Positions 61,283 through 64,000 of a stretch of DNA of 64,000 nucleotides are shown piece by piece. The translations under genes were made by a program, and so were the position numbers. Numbering within the stretch: position 1 is the stretch's first letter; each line of letters starts with the position of its first letter. Source of the DNA: Kaistia adipata DSM 17808 (GTDB lineage Bacteria; Pseudomonadota; Alphaproteobacteria; Rhizobiales; Kaistiaceae); assembly GCF_000423225.1 (NCBI RefSeq), contig NZ_AUHO01000010.1, forward strand, positions 310,001 through 374,000. The letters are read 5' to 3'. Below the pieces are notes generated by a model. That model did not search any database, was not told the DNA's origin, and saw only the letters and a list, made by a program, of their open reading frames with translations.

Positions 61283-62151
61283 GGAACTCCGGCTTCCGGC
61301 AGGCCGACCATGCGACGGATATCCGCTGGCGTCGCGCCGGCGGCACGCAGCGCCGATAGCCCGGTCGAGCCCTCGGATTTCGACAGCTTGCGGCCGGCCG
61401 GGTCGAGGATCAGGCCGTGATGGCGGTAGACCGGGGCAGGGAGGCCGAGCAGCGTCTGTAGCAGGCGGTGCACGCCGGTGGCGTGGAAGAGGTCCGCGCC
61501 GCGCACGACATGGGTGACGCCCTGGTCCGCGTCGTCGACGACGACCGAGAGATGGTAGCTGGTCGGGGTCTCCTTTCGCGCCAGCACGACGTCGCCCCAG
61601 CGGGAGGGATCGGCGAGGATCGTTCCCGTCTCGCCATCCGGTCCGCTGCCGAGTTCGGTAAATTCCAGCGGTCCGGCGCGGCCGATCGCGGCGTCCATCT
61701 TCAGCCGCCAGGCGAAGGGTGCGCCGCCGGCGACCCGCCGCGCCGCCTCGCCGGGATCGAGATCGCGGTCGAGCGCCGGATAGAGCGGCGCGCCGTCCGG
61801 ATCACGTGGCCAGTCCGGAGCGGCCGTGGCGGCCTTGATCTCGGCGCGACTCATGAAGCTCGGATAGACGAGGTCCATTGCCTGCAGCCGGTCGAGCGCC
61901 GCCGTATAGGCGTCGAAATGCTCCGATTGCCGCCGCACCGGTTTTTCCCAGTCGAGCCCGAGCCAGGCGAGATCGTCGAGGATCGCCGCCTCGAATTCCG
62001 GCCGGCAGCGCGTCGGGTCGATGTCCTCGATGCGGATCAGTAGTCGCCCGCCACTCGCGCGCGCGCGGTCGCCGTTCAACAGCGCCGAATAGGCGTGGCC
62101 GAGATGCAGGTCGCCATTCGGGCTGGGGGCAAAGCGGAAGGTCGGGATCAT
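61279..62151 (-). CDS. gluQ: Glutamyl-Q tRNA(Asp) synthetase
   Basis: Truncated GluRS paralogue that attaches glutamate to queuosine in the anticodon of tRNA-Asp. The 290-residue chain has FRFAPSPNGDLHLGHAYSALLN with the HIGH-like HLGH motif, the IRIEDIDPTRC loop, and KLSKS in RKLSKSEGSTGLSALRAAG; it has no anticodon-binding domain. The zinc-site position, usually YPCxC..., reads VYPSFMSRAEIKAA, so the cysteine ligands are replaced. The start at 62151 fits the family N-terminus. Converges with the AEC gene, overlapping by 4 bases. Confidence 0.92.
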   Translation of the reverse strand: MIPTFRFAPSPNGDLHLGHAYSALLNGDRARASGGRLLIRIEDIDPTRCRPEFEAAILDDLAWLGLDWEKPVRRQSEHFDAYTAALDRLQAMDLVYPSFMSRAEIKAATAAPDWPRDPDGAPLYPALDRDLDPGEAARRVAGGAPFAWRLKMDAAIGRAGPLEFTELGSGPDGETGTILADPSRWGDVVLARKETPTSYHLSVVVDDADQGVTHVVRGADLFHATGVHRLLQTLLGLPAPVYRHHGLILDPAGRKLSKSEGSTGLSALRAAGATPADIRRMVGLPEAGVP

Positions 62152-62248
62152 GGCGGGGCGGCGCGACGTCGTGCGGGATGGCGGGGCAGGGTTCACCCTT
62201 GCTAGCATGCGCCAGATTCGTCCGCCTGCCTGCAATTGGGATTTTTCC

Positions 62249-62905
62249 ATGCTCGATGGTCCGCGCCTCGCTCCGCTTTCCGGCGGCAAGCCCAAGAAAC
62301 TGGTCGTCCTGCTGCATGGCGTCGGCGCCGACGGGCACGACCTGATCGATATCGGCAAGCATTGGGCCCCGGCATTTCCGGACGTCGCCTTCGTCGCCCC
62401 CGACGCGCCCGATCCGTGCGACTGGGCGCCGATGGGCCGGCAGTGGTTCCCGCTGACCGTGCGCGATGCGCATGAATACTGGCAGGGCGCCTCCGCCGCG
62501 GCGCCGAAGCTCGACGCCTTCCTCGACGCGGAACTGGAGCGGCAGGGTCTGACCGACGCCGACCTGGCGCTGGTCGGCTTCAGCCAGGGCACGATGATGG
62601 CGCTGCAGGTCGGTCCGCGCCGGCCGCGCGAAATGGCCGGTATCGTTGCCTATTCCGGCCGCATCGCCGGACCGGAGCGGCTCGCCGCGGAGGTGAAGAG
62701 CCGGCCGCCGGTGCTCCTGGTACATGGCGCGCTCGACGAGGTGATCCCGATCGCGGCGCTCCAGGAAACGGAGAAGGCGCTGCGCGACGCAGGCTTCCCC
62801 GTCGCGGCGATCGAGCGGCCGGGCCTCGGCCACGGCATCGATCCGCAGGGCCTCGCCGCCGGCGCCAGCTTCCTGGCGCGCATTTTTGCCACAGCCGAGA
62901 TCTGA
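62249..62905 (+). CDS. Carboxylesterase/phospholipase (alpha/beta hydrolase)
   Basis: A 218-residue cytosolic esterase of the YpfH/acyl-protein-thioesterase family. Catalytic triad: Ser 112 in LVGFSQGTMMAL, Asp 163 in VHGALDEVIPI and His 195 in GLGHGIDPQG. The oxyanion region is LVVLLHGVGADGHDLIDIGKHWAP, and PDAPDPCDWAPMGRQWFPLT is typical of the family. Substrate is not determined. Divergent from gluQ by 97 bases. Confidence 0.92.
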   Translation: MLDGPRLAPLSGGKPKKLVVLLHGVGADGHDLIDIGKHWAPAFPDVAFVAPDAPDPCDWAPMGRQWFPLTVRDAHEYWQGASAAAPKLDAFLDAELERQGLTDADLALVGFSQGTMMALQVGPRRPREMAGIVAYSGRIAGPERLAAEVKSRPPVLLVHGALDEVIPIAALQETEKALRDAGFPVAAIERPGLGHGIDPQGLAAGASFLARIFATAEI

Positions 62906-63019
62906 TCGCCGCGCACGGAAACGTCAGCGTCCCATTGTCTTCACAAGGATGACACAGACCCTGTAGACTATTTCGGCAATCTCGAGGTTTCGGCGCGTCT
63001 CAACAGAGGAAGCCATGTC

Positions 63020-63577
63020 TTGACGATAGCCGTGTCGCCCGGCGCACATCCCGCCCTTGTTCTCAACGCCGACTATCGGCCGCTGAGCTACTACCCCTTG
63101 TCGCTCTGGTCCTGGCAGGACACGATCAAGGCTGTCTTCCTCGACCGGGTGAACATCGTCTCCGAATATGATGTCGACATCCGCAGCCCGTCCTTCCGCA
63201 TGCGGCTGCCCAGCGTCGTCTCGCTGAAAAGCTATGTGACGCCGACCCGCAATCCGGCCTTCACGCGCTTCAACGTCTTCCTGCGCGACCGCTTCCAGTG
63301 CCAATACTGCACGTCGCGGGAGGAACTGACCTTCGACCACGTCATCCCGCGTGCACGCGGCGGCCAGACGACGTGGGAAAATGTCGTGGCCGCCTGCTCG
63401 CCCTGCAATCTGCGCAAGGGCAGCCTCACCTCCGCCGATGCCCGCATGTGGCCGCGGCAGAAGCCCTATCAGCCGAGCGTGTCCGACCTGCACAACAACG
63501 GCCGGCAGTTTCCGCCCAACTATCTGCACGACAGCTGGCTCGATTATCTCTACTGGGATACGGAACTGGATCCCTAG
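63020..63577 (+). CDS. HNH endonuclease family protein
   Basis: A 185-residue protein. The TTG at 63020 is 9 bases after AGAGGA; a GTG at 63032 is an alternative. The N-terminal half (HPALVLNADYRPLSYYPLSLWSWQDTIKAVFLDRVNIV) is the constant helical part of this alphaproteobacterial family. The HNH core is CQYC (94, 97), Asp 106-His 107 in FDHVIPRARGG, Asn 121, and CSPC (126, 129). Cys pairs bind structural zinc. Likely cleaves DNA, biological role unknown. An out-of-frame ATG-TCT-TGA at 63015 overlaps the start. Confidence 0.9.
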   Translation: MTIAVSPGAHPALVLNADYRPLSYYPLSLWSWQDTIKAVFLDRVNIVSEYDVDIRSPSFRMRLPSVVSLKSYVTPTRNPAFTRFNVFLRDRFQCQYCTSREELTFDHVIPRARGGQTTWENVVAACSPCNLRKGSLTSADARMWPRQKPYQPSVSDLHNNGRQFPPNYLHDSWLDYLYWDTELDP

Positions 63578-63636
63578 AGCGTTTTCGAGCGAAGTGGGGA
63601 CCGGATCGCGTCAAGAAAACGCGACCCAACAAATCA
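63578..63636 (+). repeat. Rhizobiales intergenic repeat, copy 2
   Basis: Begins at the HNH stop: GAGCGTTTTCGAGCGAAGTG, GGGACCGGATCGCGTCAAG, AAAACGCGACCCAACAAA. GCGTTTTC and GAAAACGC are inverted repeats flanking the core. About 48 of 59 positions match the element at 33250-33344 (opposite orientation). See that entry for the family. Confidence 0.65.
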
Positions 63637-63658
63637 TCCGTCAGCCCCCGTCGAGCTC

Positions 63659-64000
63659 TTGCCGCTTCTCCTCCCCGTCACCGATCCCGCCGATCCGCGC
63701 ATTTCCTGCTATCGCGACGTCCGCGAGCGCGACCTCGTCGGCCGCGACGACCACTTCATCGCCGAGGGCGAGGTGGTGCTGCAGACGCTGGTGCAGTCGC
63801 CGCGCCATCGCCTGGTCTCGCTGCTGATCGACGAAAAGCGCGCCGCCGGCCTCGCTCCTGTCACCGACCAACTGCCCGACGACGTGCCGGTCTATGTCGC
63901 CAGCCAGCAAGTGCTCGACGGCATCGTCGGTTTCCATATCCATCGCGGCATCCTGGCCCTCGGCCATCGCGCGCCGCCGCCGTCGGCGGATCAGCTGCTC
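63659..64000 (+). CDS. TrmH/SpoU-family RNA 2'-O-methyltransferase, N-terminal fragment
   Basis: Only the first 114 codons are in the window. The sequence LLLPVTDPADPRISCYRDVRERDLVGRDDHFIAEGEVVLQTLV-type, followed by SLLIDEKRAAGLAPVTDQLPDDVPVYVASQQVLDGIVGFHIHRGILALG, matches the N-terminal substrate-binding part of rRNA/tRNA SpoU methyltransferases. The SAM-binding knot lies beyond 64000. The start is uncertain: I use the TTG at 63659, since the upstream frame has no ATG and runs into the repeat at 63578-63636. Confidence 0.78.
   Translation, partial: MPLLLPVTDPADPRISCYRDVRERDLVGRDDHFIAEGEVVLQTLVQSPRHRLVSLLIDEKRAAGLAPVTDQLPDDVPVYVASQQVLDGIVGFHIHRGILALGHRAPPPSADQLL

Noticed and set aside
63015-63023. 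ATG-TCT-TGA mini-frame before the HNH gene as a leader peptide
   Set aside because: A two-codon frame can occur by chance, and there is no separate ribosome site for it.

Overview
The window is GC-rich, gene-dense chromosomal DNA of an alphaproteobacterium, almost certainly a member of Hyphomicrobiales (Rhizobiales). The evidence is gene content and gene order: argH with a small lipoprotein gene and lysA beside a TIGR02302/DUF4175 gene and divergent from tlpA; chorismate mutase-hisC-tyrC; phaR divergent from phaAB; ftsE-ftsX near hpt and a CpdR-type regulator; DUF2125 and IalB proteins; and intergenic repeats of a type I associate with this order. Genus cannot be fixed by reading alone. I see no rRNA, tRNA, CRISPR array, prophage or intact insertion sequence.

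Layout. 1-10.4 kb: the 5' part of pyruvate carboxylase, the periplasmic glucan genes opgG-opgH, a ribokinase, an altronate/galactarate-type dehydratase, and an Nramp manganese/iron transporter with a Fur/Mur-like box. 10.4-16.5 kb: a small secreted protein, asd, a beta-carbonic anhydrase, DUF429, pyridoxal kinase, and a CitE-like lyase directly preceded by a 271-bp nested inverted-repeat element. 16.5-22.3 kb: leuD, a zincin, a GNAT protein, two tandem small secreted proteins with a shared Cys/Trp-rich C-terminus, leuC, a methyltransferase and rplS. 22.5-27.8 kb: a cupin, a MAPEG protein divergent from a TetR regulator, and the ffh-rpsP-rimM-trmD operon. 28-36.6 kb: an exostosin-like protein, IalB, a YkvA-like protein, phaR facing phaAB, an NYN-domain protein, and the coupled gloB-cupin pair.

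36.6-47.7 kb: a methyltransferase, the overlapping chorismate mutase-hisC-tyrC operon, a racemase-like protein lacking one catalytic cysteine, DUF2125, chaC, plsC, a YdcF-like protein, ftsX-ftsE, hpt and cpdR. 47.7-64 kb: DUF4175, lysA, lipoprotein and argH facing tlpA; hbd-etfA-etfB; rhomboid; PduO-type adenosyltransferase; a twin-helix HIG1-like protein; TspO; an SDR; an AEC permease; gluQ; an esterase; an HNH protein; and the start of a TrmH-type RNA methyltransferase.

The genes are mostly core metabolism, translation and envelope functions. Acetyl-CoA and acetoacetyl-CoA metabolism recurs (pyc, phaA, phaB, phaR, hbd, etfAB). TGCAGTGCAGCAA-like sites in front of both phaA and the carbonic anhydrase gene suggest that PhaR may control more than the polyester genes. 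The least explained sequences are the 271-bp element at 15074-15344, the tandem secreted pair at 18.4-19.3 kb and the NYN protein with a long proline-rich tail. No large unknown multi-gene system is evident.
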